Positions 1 to 9,069 of a stretch of DNA of 53,542 bases are shown here, one piece after another. The notes beneath the pieces were generated by a model. That model worked only from the letters and a program-made list of their open reading frames with translations. It was not told the DNA's origin and ran no database searches. The stretch is taken from positions 1 through 53,542 of the forward strand of contig JAUWAU010000042.1 of the NCBI GenBank assembly GCA_030601885.1. Direction: 5' to 3'. This DNA is from Armatimonadota bacterium. GTDB lineage: Bacteria; Armatimonadota; Zipacnadia; JAUWAU01. Both the position numbers and the translations under genes were made by a program. Within the stretch, counting starts at the first letter, position 1. The number at the start of each line of letters is the position of its first letter.

Positions 1-496
1 CCCCCGCCACAGACGCCTGCGTCGGTGACCGAAGCACCCATCGCAACACCAAGGCTTCACCCCAGCACCGCCATCGGAACTACGACAACAACAACGAGTG
101 CAAATACCACAGCCCGGCCGTTACGCAGACAGGCTCCTAGCAGTCACCGCTCGCAGCCTCCAGCCCACCTTCAAGCAAGGCTGCTTGAGATCCAGAACGG
201 CTACTCCCACCAAATGTGACAGCCTTTCTGACATCATACCATCGCTCATGAGATTCTTATGGTGGCCTAGTGTACAGCGGTTCGCCTAGGCAGTAGATGC
301 CGCCGGAGCATCCAGGACGGGAGCTTCGCAACTGTCTCCTCCCAGGACGCCGACACGCCCCTCAGTGGCCGCCCTCACGGTTCTGGGGCAGACCCGGGGA
401 GCCCGTTAGGTGCACGCCACCCATCTTCCTGATCAAAGCCGCGCGTCTGGTGGCGATGCTGAGGAGGTCCTGCCTCCTCGTCACCTGCTTCCTGCC
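1..496. other. no supportable gene
   Basis: I see no convincing gene here. The open frames are short, overlap each other and have no clear ribosome-binding site. The segment lies downstream of the possible minus-strand pseudogene that ends at 497. Confidence 0.4.
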
Positions 497-821
497 CTAC
501 CGGCCTTCGTCGTTGCGCCGCCTGAAAATGACGGCGATGTGTTGTACGAGAAGGCCCTCGACTTTCTGCGCCACCAGGGCGGAAGGGCACTGCTGCAGCT
601 CTTCTGCAACATCCACATCTTCCCCAGCCGCAATCCGGTCTACGAGATCGTAGAATTTGGCGTATGCTTCTTTGGCCACTGTCTCTGGGATCCCGTTGCA
701 CAACTGCAAGCGCTCCTTCCTCCCTCCGGCATCCCACCACCCTTTCGCCGCTCCCAGATCCCGGCTGGGAACCGCCTTCACGAAGTATCCTGCTCCGCTT
801 GCGGCGCTTCTCATCAGCCAT
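497..821 (-). pseudogene. possible small gene with an early frameshift
   Basis: A strong Shine-Dalgarno sequence (AAGGAGG, 7 nt spacing) precedes an ATG at 821 on the minus strand. The frame opening there encodes a basic start (MADEKRRKRSR) and then becomes low-quality sequence. The neighbouring frame carries protein-like sequence from 'AGYFVKAVPSRDLG' to the stop at 497, including the helical segment 'AYAKFYDLVDRIAAGEDVDV' and the C-terminus 'IFRRRNDEGR'. A one-base shift around the GCAGG near the eleventh codon would join them into a protein of about 107 aa. A basic N-terminus followed by a compact alpha-helical region would fit the arm-binding part of an integrase, but I cannot identify the family. 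It could instead be two chance frames. Confidence 0.3.
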
Positions 822-1275
822 TTGGGAGCCTCCTTCTCCGTAGCGTGAGCGCCGCTTACAAAGGTAGAAACGCCAGAGAGAGGCCGTTGTGACACTGCGG
901 CCGCGGGAGAGGCAAGATTTTTTTTCCCGGAGGCGCGTGGCCACACAGGGCAGCAGGGGCACCTGCTGCATGCTGCTGGCTGCGGACCGGAACGAGAGGG
1001 ACCCGGTGGAAGGCGTCGGCTGTGCGTCCGGAATTACCGCAGAGGGCGGAGGGATCGCTGTTACAGACTGGAATAGTGGGAGGGGTTATTGTGTGGCGGT
1101 TGGGGGCCCGGTGAGCTTCGCCGACTCTGTCGGCGAACCTCGAGGCTGAAGATGGCTGGGATGACCGGTGCGGGGTCTGTGTGCTGATGCAAAGGCAGGG
1201 AGCCGGCAGAGCGACTCCCCTACTCGGGCAAAGGCCGAAAGGCAACGACGGCGGATGCAACGGAGGGTGCGAGCT
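822..1275. promoter_or_regulatory. divergent upstream region
   Basis: This 454-bp gap separates the minus-strand remnant from the plus-strand transglutaminase-like gene, so it should carry the promoters of both. A run of eight T lies near 918-925. I see no clear -35/-10 pair or operator. The Shine-Dalgarno of the plus-strand gene (GGAGGG) is at 1262-1267. Confidence 0.3.
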
Positions 1276-3891
1276 ATGATAGGCAAACCGTTGAGTGTTC
1301 TCCTGACAAATCTGCTGAGCGCCGGCACGCTGCTTGTGCTGGTCGGGGTGGCACTCGCCGCCAGGCAGGGCCCGCCGAAGGAGCCCCAGCCTCTGGAGCC
1401 TGGCGACAAAGAGCGCACACATACGGAGACCATCACGACACGCAGCCACACCTACACCGTGCGCTTCGAGGGCACGGTGGACGGGGCCATGATGCGCGAG
1501 CCCATCGGCTATGGCGCCTTCAAACAGACCTGGCAGCCGAACCGGTTCGTGCGCCTGGAGAACATTGGCGACACCGACGTGGTGAACCCGTGGATCCTCG
1601 TCAACGGCAAGCGTAACTTCCGCACGCTCGCCGACACCGTCGCCGAGGCCACCGAAGGCTGCACCACGGACGCCGAGAAGGCCCAGGCGCTGTGGGAGTT
1701 CCAGAAGCATCACCGCTTCCACGCCTGCACGTGGGACGGCGAGTGCAACGATGCCGTCAAAGTGCACAACGTCTACGGCTACACGCTCTGCGGCAATGAC
1801 TCCCAGTGCATAAGCGACCTCTGGAAAGCCGCCGGGCTGACCACGCGGCGGACCTATCCTGTTGGTCACTCCACCGCCGAGGCGTACTTCGACGGCGCCT
1901 ATCATCTGATCGACGGCGACGAGCACATCATCTGCCTGCTGCGCGACAACGAGACGATCGCCTCGGCCGAGCAGGTGGTGCGCGATCACGACCTCATGAA
2001 GCGCACGCACACCTATGGCATCCTGACTCGGCAGGACCGGGCCAGGGATGAGCGCGCGGCGTCGGCGTACTGGTACGAGGGGGAGCGCAAAGGCGAGAGA
2101 GGCGGACACACCGAGCACGCGATGCGCTTCACCCTGCGGCCGGGCGAATCCATCGAGTGGCGCTGGGACCACGTCGGGAAGCAGTACTCGGCCGGGATCC
2201 CGCCGGACGAGACGGACAAGAAGGGCAATGGCGTGGGCAGCCTGGGAACGCACTGGGGGCCCAACGCGTACGCGAACATGTGCAACGGCAAGATGCGCTA
2301 CGCGCCCGATCTCACCAAGCCGCTCTCCCGCAAAGGTATCGAGTCCGAGCAGAACATCGCCTCGGTGGCCGATGATGGCGTCTCACCCGCTCTGCATCCA
2401 GCGAAGGCCGCCGAACCCGCGAAGGTGACCTGGAAGATAGCCAGCGCTTACGTCATCGTCGGCGGCAAGCTGCAATTGCGTGTCAAGCGCGCCAGTGCGG
2501 CCGACGAGATGACGGTGAGCGTCTCGCACGATGGCGAGGAATGGGAGAGCATCTGGACGGCCGACCGCACGGGTTCGTACGAGCAGGAGATCGTCTTCGA
2601 CGACAACCTCTCGCCGCGGAAGAGGCCGCAGTACGCGTATTGGCTGCAGGTGGCCATGACGGCGGCGAACAGTGAGGCGAACGTGGGCATTGAGGGGATT
2701 GAGTTCGACACCGACATACAGATGGCGCCCCTGAGTCTGCCGGAGCTCGAGGTCGGCGCCAATCAGGTGCAGTACACGGACGATAGCGACGGCCCCCGCT
2801 CCGTGCGCGTGACCCACAACTGGGTGGAGCGTACCTCGATGCGCCCCCCGAAGGCGCCGCCGGCAGCCGTGTTCCCGGAGAACGGCGCAACGGTTGAGGG
2901 GACTCAGTTCACGTTCAAGTGGCAGACGCCCGATGACCCCGATGGCGGCGAGGTCGCCGACTACCACTGCCAGCTCTGCGCCCGAGAGGACATGCGCTGG
3001 CCGCTGTCGCCGAACTTCAATACGCTCAGCTCAAAGACGCAAGCGAAGGGCAAGCCGGAACGGACGATCCCATACGTTGGCCTGCTCAACCCGGGGCAGA
3101 CGTACTACTGGCGCGTGCGGGCGAGGGATGCGGACGGAGTGTGGGGGCCATGGGGCGAGCGGTGGTCGTTCGAGTGCGAGGCGCCCGGCGTGCCGCTCGA
3201 CCTGAAGGCATCGGCGAACGAAGCCGCCGGGACAGTGACCATCAGTTGGCATCCCAACCCGAAGGGCCGGCCGCCGGTGCAGTACAAGGTGTACGGGAGC
3301 AACGAGAAGGGCTTCACCGCGAGCGACGCTGAGTACGTGGTGCAGATGGGCAAGGGCTTCTGCAGCACCATGGAGGAGTACAACGCCAAGAGCGGCGACG
3401 AGCCCGACTGCGGGGCGGTGAAGACGCCGGCGAATCTACTGACCACCACCACGGACACACAGCTCATGGTGGTCGGGCCCGATATCGCGCTCCCCAATGC
3501 CAACAAGGCCTTCTATCGCGTAGTGGCCGTGGACGAAAAGGGCAACGAGAGCGGCCCGTCGGACTACGTGGAGGTCCCGAGGCCCTTCTTCTATACGGAG
3601 CGGTCCGGGCGGGCCAAGGTCGGACAGCGATACGAGTACCCCGCCGCTGCGATCTACTCCATCGGGCACTACACGGGCACACGGGAGGCCGGCGCGGCCT
3701 TCTGGAATCGGGAGACGCTGACCTATTCGCTCGCCGACGGCCCCGACTGGCTCACGGTTGACGCGGAGACGGGCCTCGTGACCGGCACGCCTGGCGCGGA
3801 TGATGCTGGCACGCAGAACGTCGTGCTTCGCGTGGAGAACAACAGGGAGGAGACGGCCGAGCAGTCGTTCAAGATCACTGTGTCGCGGTGA
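1276..3891 (+). CDS. secreted transglutaminase-like protein with Fn3 and Ig-like domains
   Basis: An exported protein of 871 aa. A hydrophobic signal segment (about residues 5-30) is followed by a transglutaminase/papain-like core at roughly 110-230. Candidate catalytic residues are the Cys of 'GYTLCGNDSQC' and the His of 'VGHSTAEAYFDG', with an Asp in 'LIDGDEH'. A beta-rich middle follows, then fibronectin type III-like modules at about 510-760 ('GQTYYWRVRARD'). A terminal putative-Ig (He_PIG-like) module has the typical 'DGPDWLTVDAETGLVTGTP' pattern. ATG 1276 is chosen because it has a GGAGGG ribosome-binding site and begins the signal peptide; a longer in-frame extension upstream lacks both. 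The substrate is unknown. The domains suggest a cell-surface or extracellular protein, possibly a protease or polysaccharide-associated factor. The transglutaminase-fold assignment is moderately secure; any activity is inference. Confidence 0.75.
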   Translation: MIGKPLSVLLTNLLSAGTLLVLVGVALAARQGPPKEPQPLEPGDKERTHTETITTRSHTYTVRFEGTVDGAMMREPIGYGAFKQTWQPNRFVRLENIGDTDVVNPWILVNGKRNFRTLADTVAEATEGCTTDAEKAQALWEFQKHHRFHACTWDGECNDAVKVHNVYGYTLCGNDSQCISDLWKAAGLTTRRTYPVGHSTAEAYFDGAYHLIDGDEHIICLLRDNETIASAEQVVRDHDLMKRTHTYGILTRQDRARDERAASAYWYEGERKGERGGHTEHAMRFTLRPGESIEWRWDHVGKQYSAGIPPDETDKKGNGVGSLGTHWGPNAYANMCNGKMRYAPDLTKPLSRKGIESEQNIASVADDGVSPALHPAKAAEPAKVTWKIASAYVIVGGKLQLRVKRASAADEMTVSVSHDGEEWESIWTADRTGSYEQEIVFDDNLSPRKRPQYAYWLQVAMTAANSEANVGIEGIEFDTDIQMAPLSLPELEVGANQVQYTDDSDGPRSVRVTHNWVERTSMRPPKAPPAAVFPENGATVEGTQFTFKWQTPDDPDGGEVADYHCQLCAREDMRWPLSPNFNTLSSKTQAKGKPERTIPYVGLLNPGQTYYWRVRARDADGVWGPWGERWSFECEAPGVPLDLKASANEAAGTVTISWHPNPKGRPPVQYKVYGSNEKGFTASDAEYVVQMGKGFCSTMEEYNAKSGDEPDCGAVKTPANLLTTTTDTQLMVVGPDIALPNANKAFYRVVAVDEKGNESGPSDYVEVPRPFFYTERSGRAKVGQRYEYPAAAIYSIGHYTGTREAGAAFWNRETLTYSLADGPDWLTVDAETGLVTGTPGADDAGTQNVVLRVENNREETAEQSFKITVSR

Positions 3892-3899
3892 CGGCAATT

Positions 3900-3980
3900 G
3901 TCATTCTGAACGGAGCCGGAGGCGGAGTGAAGAATCTCGGCTGCAGCGAACGAGATTCTTCGCCTTCGGCTCAGAATGAC
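3900..3980. repeat. 81-bp palindromic (REP-like) element
   Basis: Outer arms GTCATTCTGA (3900-3909) and TCAGAATGAC (3971-3980) are perfect inverted repeats. Inner segments GAAGAATCTCG and CGAGATTCTTC are also complementary, giving a long imperfect hairpin between the converging genes that end at 3891 and 3995. There is no T-run, so a mobile or REP-type palindrome is more likely than a classical terminator, although it could act as one in both directions. Confidence 0.7.
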
Positions 3981-3994
3981 GATTTGGCCAGAGG

Positions 3995-5098
3995 CTAACT
4001 TGCCGTGGGCCGCAGCTCGCCCTCAACTTTCACGTCGTCGAAGTCGCCCTTGCTGTGGAACGTGCCGACGCCGATGAGGCCCCAGGTGTGGGTCTTGTCG
4101 AAGGCGCGATGCAGCGGCGTGTCCATGTCGTCGTAGTAGACCTCGATGAGCCCGTCGCTGGCGCGGCGGACGACCTTCACTCTATGCGACTCGTCGTCCG
4201 TGAGCGTCGGCTTCGCCTTGCCTCCTGGGAGCAGCGGCTTGCGGTCTTCCTCGTTGACTATCAGCAGGTTGTTGTGGACGGCGTCCGAGAAGTTGCACAG
4301 ATGCACGTAGTAGAAGTGCTTGTAGTCGGTGTAGTCAAAGACGATGATGAGGCTGCGCCCGCTTCGCGCCACGTCGTCCGTGCAGCGCACGCGGCACGTC
4401 AGGACGAAGTCGGAGAAGTTGGCGCCCTTCCAGAGGGCGAATGACACCGGCCGGCGGGGCTTCTCGCCGTGCGTGCCGAGGCTGCGCAGCGCAAACACCC
4501 GGTTCCCGCCATCCTCCTCGACGACCGCCCAATCATCTCCCTCGCGCCAGCTCCACGCCTTGGCGGTGCCCGCCTGGAATGTCTCGGACATCTTCCGGGG
4601 CCCTTTGCCGGCCGTCTCCGCGGCCCAGAAGGTGGCCCGGTGCGGGTCGTGGCATCGCGCGCAGGGGGCCGGGCCGGGTGGCACGGGTAGCTTGCTACCC
4701 GTGATCTCCGGGCCCGGCGCACGCACGGGTTGACCAGCAACCCGTGCCACCCGTTCGCCTTGTGCGATCGCGGGCGGCTCTTCACAGTGGGCAGCCAGCG
4801 CCGCGTGACACTGAGTGCACAGCGCCATGGCGTCCTGGGCCTTACGCAGCGGGCGCTCGGGCTTGACGCTGTTGTCCTCCACGGCGATGTGCTCCTCGCT
4901 CTCGCCGTGGCAGAGCACGCACGTCATGTCGTGGGGGCTGTGCTTGCCTCTGTCGAGCGCCAGCTCGATGTGTGCGTGGCAAAGGCCGCAGCGGCCGGCA
5001 CGCTCGACAGCTCCAGCCGGGGTGCCGGTCGTCCGGATCAGGGCCGCAGCGATGCCCGCGAGCAGACCAATAAGGCACAGTAGGTGCAAACCGCGCAT
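3995..5098 (-). CDS. secreted tetrahaem cytochrome c with C-terminal jelly-roll domain
   Basis: A 367-aa exported protein. A signal peptide (MRGLHLLCLIGLLAG) is followed by four c-type haem motifs: CGLCH, CVLCH, CTQCH and CARCH, within about residues 35-150. From about 180 onward it is a beta-sandwich of the DUF1080/concanavalin-like type ('GLIEVYYDDMDTPLH', 'WGLIGVGTFHSKGDFDDVKV'), a fold common in sugar-binding or glycosidase-like proteins. ATG 5098 is preceded by AGGAG with good spacing. The region before the fourth haem motif encodes a palindromic repeat (4676-4752) read in frame, adding about 25 residues rich in G, P and V. The fusion of electron-transfer haems to a carbohydrate-type lectin fold suggests extracellular electron transfer linked to sugar binding. 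That role is inference. Confidence 0.75.
   Translation of the reverse strand: MRGLHLLCLIGLLAGIAAALIRTTGTPAGAVERAGRCGLCHAHIELALDRGKHSPHDMTCVLCHGESEEHIAVEDNSVKPERPLRKAQDAMALCTQCHAALAAHCEEPPAIAQGERVARVAGQPVRAPGPEITGSKLPVPPGPAPCARCHDPHRATFWAAETAGKGPRKMSETFQAGTAKAWSWREGDDWAVVEEDGGNRVFALRSLGTHGEKPRRPVSFALWKGANFSDFVLTCRVRCTDDVARSGRSLIIVFDYTDYKHFYYVHLCNFSDAVHNNLLIVNEEDRKPLLPGGKAKPTLTDDESHRVKVVRRASDGLIEVYYDDMDTPLHRAFDKTHTWGLIGVGTFHSKGDFDDVKVEGELRPTAS
4676..4752. repeat. 77-bp palindromic repeat inside a coding sequence
   Basis: Perfect 13-nt arms GGGTGGCACGGGT (4676-4688) and ACCCGTGCCACCC (4740-4752) enclose a smaller palindrome, ACGGGTAGCTTGCTACCCGT. The element lies within the cytochrome gene and is translated through without a stop. 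A relative lies in the intergenic gap at 5129-5208. Confidence 0.8.
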
Positions 5099-5128
5099 AG
5101 GCGATCTCCTCGGGTGTCCTGAGGGAAG

Positions 5129-5208
5129 CACGGGTAGCAAGCTACCCGTGGCACACGGGTTCGCTTCCAGGGCCTTCCCGGGTGGCACGGGTTGCTTGCC
5201 AACCCGTG
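5129..5208. repeat. paired palindromes related to the 4676-4752 element
   Basis: CACGGGTAGC-AA-GCTACCCGTG (5129-5150) and CACGGGTTG...CAACCCGTG (5186-5208) lie between the aldo/keto reductase stop (5219) and the cytochrome start (5098). They belong to the same repeat family as the copy inside the cytochrome gene. Confidence 0.75.
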
Positions 5209-5218
5209 TACTCCTGCA

Positions 5219-6232
5219 TCAAGCGCGCCACGTCGTGAGCCAGCGATACTCGTCGGGCAGCGCGCGGACGGCGTGCTCGGCGGATGCCTGCAGCGCGGCC
5301 CGTTCGCCGGCGCTCAGGCCGGAGCTGCCTGACGCCCGCACGTTGTCCGCCACCTCCTCGGGCAGCTCCATGCCGGGTATGACCGTGCTGACCCCCTCGG
5401 TGGCCAGGATCCACTTCAGATTCGCCCGCGCCAGCGACTCGCCTCTGTCGCGCCGCAGGCCCTGCAGCTTCTCGTCGTCCGCCGGGATCCGGAACAGCGT
5501 CCCCTTGGCGAAGGGCTTGATGCAGATGACGCCCACGTCCCGCTCCTTCGCCAGCGGAATCAGCTTCTCGGCGGCCTTCGGCGTGATATAGCTGAACGGG
5601 ACGTAGCACACGTCGATATCGTCGCGCTTCTGCAGCAACGACATCCACCCGTCGGGCTCGTGGTGTGACATGGCGAAGAAGCGCGCCTTGCCCTCGGCCT
5701 TGACCTGCTTGAAGGCGGCCATGGCGCCTTCGAACTGCTCGTCCGTGGGCAACTTGGAGCCGGCCATGAAGCGGAACAGATCCACATGGTCGGTGCGCAG
5801 CATCGCGAGGTGCTCGTTGATTTGCCGCAGCACGTTCTGCCGCGTGCCCTCCCGGTCCAACTCCTTGTCGTTGTTCACGTCGCTGGCAAGATAGACACGC
5901 TCGCGCTTGCCCTCGAGGGCGATGCCGAGCTGCCCGCGCTCGTAGTCGTAGTTGGTGTCGAAGAAATTGATCCCTAACTCGATCGCCCTATCCACGACGG
6001 CATTGCGCGTCGCCTGCGCCTTGGCATTCTTCTGCTCGTGCTCCGGCCCGTCGTAATGGCCGCCGAGGCTCACCTCCGACACCATGAGCTCGGTGCGCCC
6101 GAGGCGCCGGTATTGCATCTTCCAGCCGTCGTCGGCCTGCCCGGACCGCGCGCCGCCGAACGCCGCTCCGAGGCCCGCGGCGCGGGCAGCCACGCGCCGC
6201 AAGAACTCCCTCCGCGTCCCGTTTGTACTCAT
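5219..6232 (-). CDS. Tat-exported aldo/keto reductase-like protein with degenerate active site
   Basis: A 337-aa protein starting with a twin-arginine signal (TRREFLRR, then an alanine-rich stretch). An aldo/keto reductase barrel follows ('RRLGRTELMVSEVSLGG', 'GINFFDTNYDYERG'). The Asp and Tyr of the usual D-Y-K-H tetrad are visible in DTNYDY. The Lys position reads 'YLASDV' where 'TK' is usual, and the His position reads 'LFRFMAG' without His. It may therefore not reduce carbonyls by the standard mechanism. There is no C-terminal ferredoxin domain. ATG 6232 overlaps the aroC stop by 4 bp (ATGA), implying translational coupling to aroC, but a role in the shikimate pathway is not implied. Confidence 0.8.
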   Translation of the reverse strand: MSTNGTRREFLRRVAARAAGLGAAFGGARSGQADDGWKMQYRRLGRTELMVSEVSLGGHYDGPEHEQKNAKAQATRNAVVDRAIELGINFFDTNYDYERGQLGIALEGKRERVYLASDVNNDKELDREGTRQNVLRQINEHLAMLRTDHVDLFRFMAGSKLPTDEQFEGAMAAFKQVKAEGKARFFAMSHHEPDGWMSLLQKRDDIDVCYVPFSYITPKAAEKLIPLAKERDVGVICIKPFAKGTLFRIPADDEKLQGLRRDRGESLARANLKWILATEGVSTVIPGMELPEEVADNVRASGSSGLSAGERAALQASAEHAVRALPDEYRWLTTWRA

Positions 6233-7371
6233 TGCCCGTCTGCCTCCGCTCTGGGCCACGTCTTGTCGAGCTTCGCGACGGCGTCGAGGCCGCGGGACAT
6301 CATCAGATGGTCCGTGAGCACGATCGCCATCATGGCCTCCGCCACGGGCCCGATCCGGCCGCAGATGGTGGCATCGCGCCGGGTGATAGCGGCCAGCTTT
6401 ACCTCTTTCATCTGCGGCATGTTGACGGTGTCCTGGTCGATGGAGATTGTTGCCGTAGGCTTGACGGCCATGCGGGCGACGATGTCGTCACCGTTCGATA
6501 TCCCGCCGAGGATGCCGCCGGCGTTGTTCGTGCGGAACTTCACCTTGCCGTCTTCCATGTAGGGGATGTCGTTGTGCTCGGAGCCGCGCATCTTGGCCGC
6601 CGCAAAGCCCGTGCCCACCTCGACGCCCTTGACAGAGCCAATGCTCATGAGCGCCTTGGCAATATCGGCGTCGAGCTTATCGAACACCGGCTCGCCCAGC
6701 CCGGCGGGCACTCCGCGGGCGATGATCTCGACGATGCCCCCGGCGGTATCGCCGGCCTCCTTGATCTCGAGGATGCGCCGAACCATCTTCTCCGCCGCCT
6801 CGAAGTCCGGGCAGTTGATGTCGTTCTTGCCCACACCGGCCTTGATCTCCTCGAAGGTCATCTCCCGGGCTGCGATCCCGGCAGCTTCCTTGACGTAGGC
6901 CACGACCTCGACGCCTTCGCGGGCCAGTATCTTCTTCGCCACCGCCCCGGCGGCCACCCGCCCGGCCGTCTCGCGCCCGCTCGCCCGCCCGGCCCCGCGC
7001 CAGTCGGCGAACTCGCCATACTTCACGAAGTAGGTGTACTCGGCGTGTCCGGGGCGCATGAGGTCCTTGACCTCCCGGTACTGCTGCACGTGAATCGGCT
7101 GCGTGTCCACGTTGTAGATGGTCATGCCCACCGGCGCGCCCGTCGTCTTGCCGTCCATGACCCCGGCGACGACCTGGACTTGATCGGTCTCCTGGCGCGG
7201 GGAATCAATGGCCTTCGTGCCGGGCCGGCGACGATCGAGATCGGCCTGGACATCCGCGTCGCACAGCTCCAGACCTGCCGGCACGCCGTCAACTACGATC
7301 AGCAGGGCGCCGCCGTACGACTCGCCACACGTCGTGACGCGAAACATCCGGCCGTAGGTGTCTCCCAGCAT
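6229..7371 (-). CDS. aroC: chorismate synthase
   Basis: Converts 5-enolpyruvylshikimate-3-phosphate to chorismate using reduced FMN; last step of the shikimate pathway; cytosolic. The 380-aa length is normal. Family signatures are 'GESYGGALLIVVDG' at the N-terminus, 'RRPGT' near residue 50, 'RGAGRASGRET' in the middle and 'NNAGGILGGISNG' near 305. ATG 7371 is preceded by AGGAGG at good spacing. It lies about 100 bp downstream of aroA on the same strand and overlaps the aldo/keto reductase gene by 4 bp, so the three are probably co-transcribed. Confidence 0.95.
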   Translation of the reverse strand: MLGDTYGRMFRVTTCGESYGGALLIVVDGVPAGLELCDADVQADLDRRRPGTKAIDSPRQETDQVQVVAGVMDGKTTGAPVGMTIYNVDTQPIHVQQYREVKDLMRPGHAEYTYFVKYGEFADWRGAGRASGRETAGRVAAGAVAKKILAREGVEVVAYVKEAAGIAAREMTFEEIKAGVGKNDINCPDFEAAEKMVRRILEIKEAGDTAGGIVEIIARGVPAGLGEPVFDKLDADIAKALMSIGSVKGVEVGTGFAAAKMRGSEHNDIPYMEDGKVKFRTNNAGGILGGISNGDDIVARMAVKPTATISIDQDTVNMPQMKEVKLAAITRRDATICGRIGPVAEAMMAIVLTDHLMMSRGLDAVAKLDKTWPRAEADGQ

Positions 7372-7470
7372 GACAATCGTCCTCCTGACGGCAGGGCGAA
7401 GCGTCAAGCGCGACAGGCGGCGGGAATAGGCATTGCGGAGCTGCGGTCTGTTGCCTTTTCCCTTGACCCT

Positions 7471-8748
7471 TTACCCTTTTCCCTGCCTCATCCTTGCTCC
7501 GATGTTCTCCATGAGCTGCACGAAGGTAGGAAACGTCACCTGCACGGATTCGGCGGTGTCTATCTCCGTCTCGCCATCCGCCGCCAGTCCGGCTACGGCA
7601 AGCGCCATCACCACGCGGTGGTCGCCATGGCCGTGTACGGGCGCTCCGCGAAGTGGGCTGTGACGGACGATGAGCCCGTCGGGGAGCTCCTCGACATCGC
7701 CGCCCATCGCCGAAAGCGCCTCCCGCATCACGGCGAGCCGATCGGTCTCTTTCAGTCGTGCCTGTGGAACGTTCACGAGGCGCGTCTCGCCTTTGGCGAA
7801 GCAGGCCGTCGCCGCGAGGGCGGGGAGAGCATCGGGCGTAGCGTTGAGATCAAGCTCAATGCCCACCAGCTCGCCGCCCCGTATCCGCACCCAATCGGGC
7901 CCAGTCGCCACCTCGCAGCCCATCTGCTCCAGCATGCCCACGACGGCCTTGTCGCCCTGCGTGTCCTGCATGTCGAGACCCTGGAGCGTCAACTGGCCGC
8001 CGGTGACGGCCGCGGCGCACAGAAAGAACGTGGCCGAGGAGAAATCGGCGGCAATCGCCTCGCGAAACGCCGGATAGCGCTGTCCACCTGGGATGCGAAA
8101 GCGCTCCATCGTGTCGTCGTGCTCATACCGAATGCCGCGCCGGTCCAGCCACGCCAGAGTCATCTCAACGTACGGCCGCTCGTTGAGCAGCGGGACGGCC
8201 AAGTCCGTATCGCCGTCCGCCAGCGGGCAGCTCAGGAGGAGGCTCGACAGGTACTGGGATGTCGGACACTCGATCTCCGTATTGCCGCCCCGCAGGCGTC
8301 CCCTGACGGCGATAGGGGCACGGCCATTGCCACGCGTGCTGAACGCCTCTGCGCCCAGGCCACGAAGTGCAGCCAGGAGCGGCCCGGCAGGCCGCGAGCG
8401 CGTCTGCGCATCGCCCGTCAGGATCGTCCAGCCCTCTCCGAGCGCTGCCATACTGAGGCAGAAGTACAGCGTCGTGCCGGAGTTGCCCACCGATACAACG
8501 TCTTCCGGCGTCCTCAGTTCCCCGCCGGTGCCGTGCACCACCCACGCGCCGTCGCCGATCTCGATGTCTGCTCCCAGCGCCCGCCCGGCAGCCACCGCCG
8601 CGCGTGTGTCGAGAGAATCCAGAGGCCTCTCGATACGCGACGTGCCGTGGGCGAGGGTGCCGATGCACATCGCCCGTATCGTGTGGGACTTCGAGCCCGG
8701 TATCGTCACCGAGCCACCGATCTCAGATTTCTCGATAACTAGGTGCAC
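7471..8748 (-). CDS. aroA: 3-phosphoshikimate 1-carboxyvinyltransferase (EPSP synthase)
   Basis: Transfers enolpyruvate from PEP to shikimate-3-phosphate; cytosolic. About 425 aa, normal for the family. Typical motifs are 'IPGSKSHTIRAM' at the N-terminus, 'GNSGTTLYF' near residue 88, 'RPYVEMTL' near 190, 'ARLKETDRLAVM' near 335 and 'HGDHRVVMAL' near 375. The start is uncertain: GTG 8748 begins at the first family-like residues, and a TTG at 8772 would add eight residues. Neither has a strong ribosome-binding site. It is first gene of the aroA-aroC-aldo/keto reductase cluster. Confidence 0.93.
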   Translation of the reverse strand: MHLVIEKSEIGGSVTIPGSKSHTIRAMCIGTLAHGTSRIERPLDSLDTRAAVAAGRALGADIEIGDGAWVVHGTGGELRTPEDVVSVGNSGTTLYFCLSMAALGEGWTILTGDAQTRSRPAGPLLAALRGLGAEAFSTRGNGRAPIAVRGRLRGGNTEIECPTSQYLSSLLLSCPLADGDTDLAVPLLNERPYVEMTLAWLDRRGIRYEHDDTMERFRIPGGQRYPAFREAIAADFSSATFFLCAAAVTGGQLTLQGLDMQDTQGDKAVVGMLEQMGCEVATGPDWVRIRGGELVGIELDLNATPDALPALAATACFAKGETRLVNVPQARLKETDRLAVMREALSAMGGDVEELPDGLIVRHSPLRGAPVHGHGDHRVVMALAVAGLAADGETEIDTAESVQVTFPTFVQLMENIGARMRQGKG

Positions 8749-9069
8749 GCCCACGCACCCCCAAGACGGCAACGCCCCGCTCGACTCCCGCTATGGAACT
8801 CTCCCCCCCGCCAGACGGTTGTAGGATTGGCGCGGCCGCATTGGGCACGAGATAGCGCCCGCTCGATTGCCCATCTTCGCCCCAGCGACCGCCGCTTCCT
8901 GCAGATGATCTGTGCGGCAGGCGCGGAGGCATGTCGGCTAGCTTACCGAAGCTGGTGGCTCTACAAGGTACATTGTGCCTCCGCAGGCAATGAGAGCCGA
9001 TGGATCCACGGACTGGCATGTAACCTGCGGGACGCTGTGTCATACTAAGGGATCGGGGGAGATGATTCG
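8749..9069. promoter_or_regulatory. divergent intergenic region
   Basis: This 321-bp gap lies between aroA (minus strand) and the DUF6599-like gene (plus strand) and should hold both promoters. I see no clear consensus boxes, repeats or small genes. The plus-strand Shine-Dalgarno (GGGGAG) lies just before 9070. Confidence 0.3.

Noticed and set aside
6223..8742. 839-aa plus-strand protein
   Set aside because: Antisense of aroC and aroA; high GC keeps the opposite frame open.
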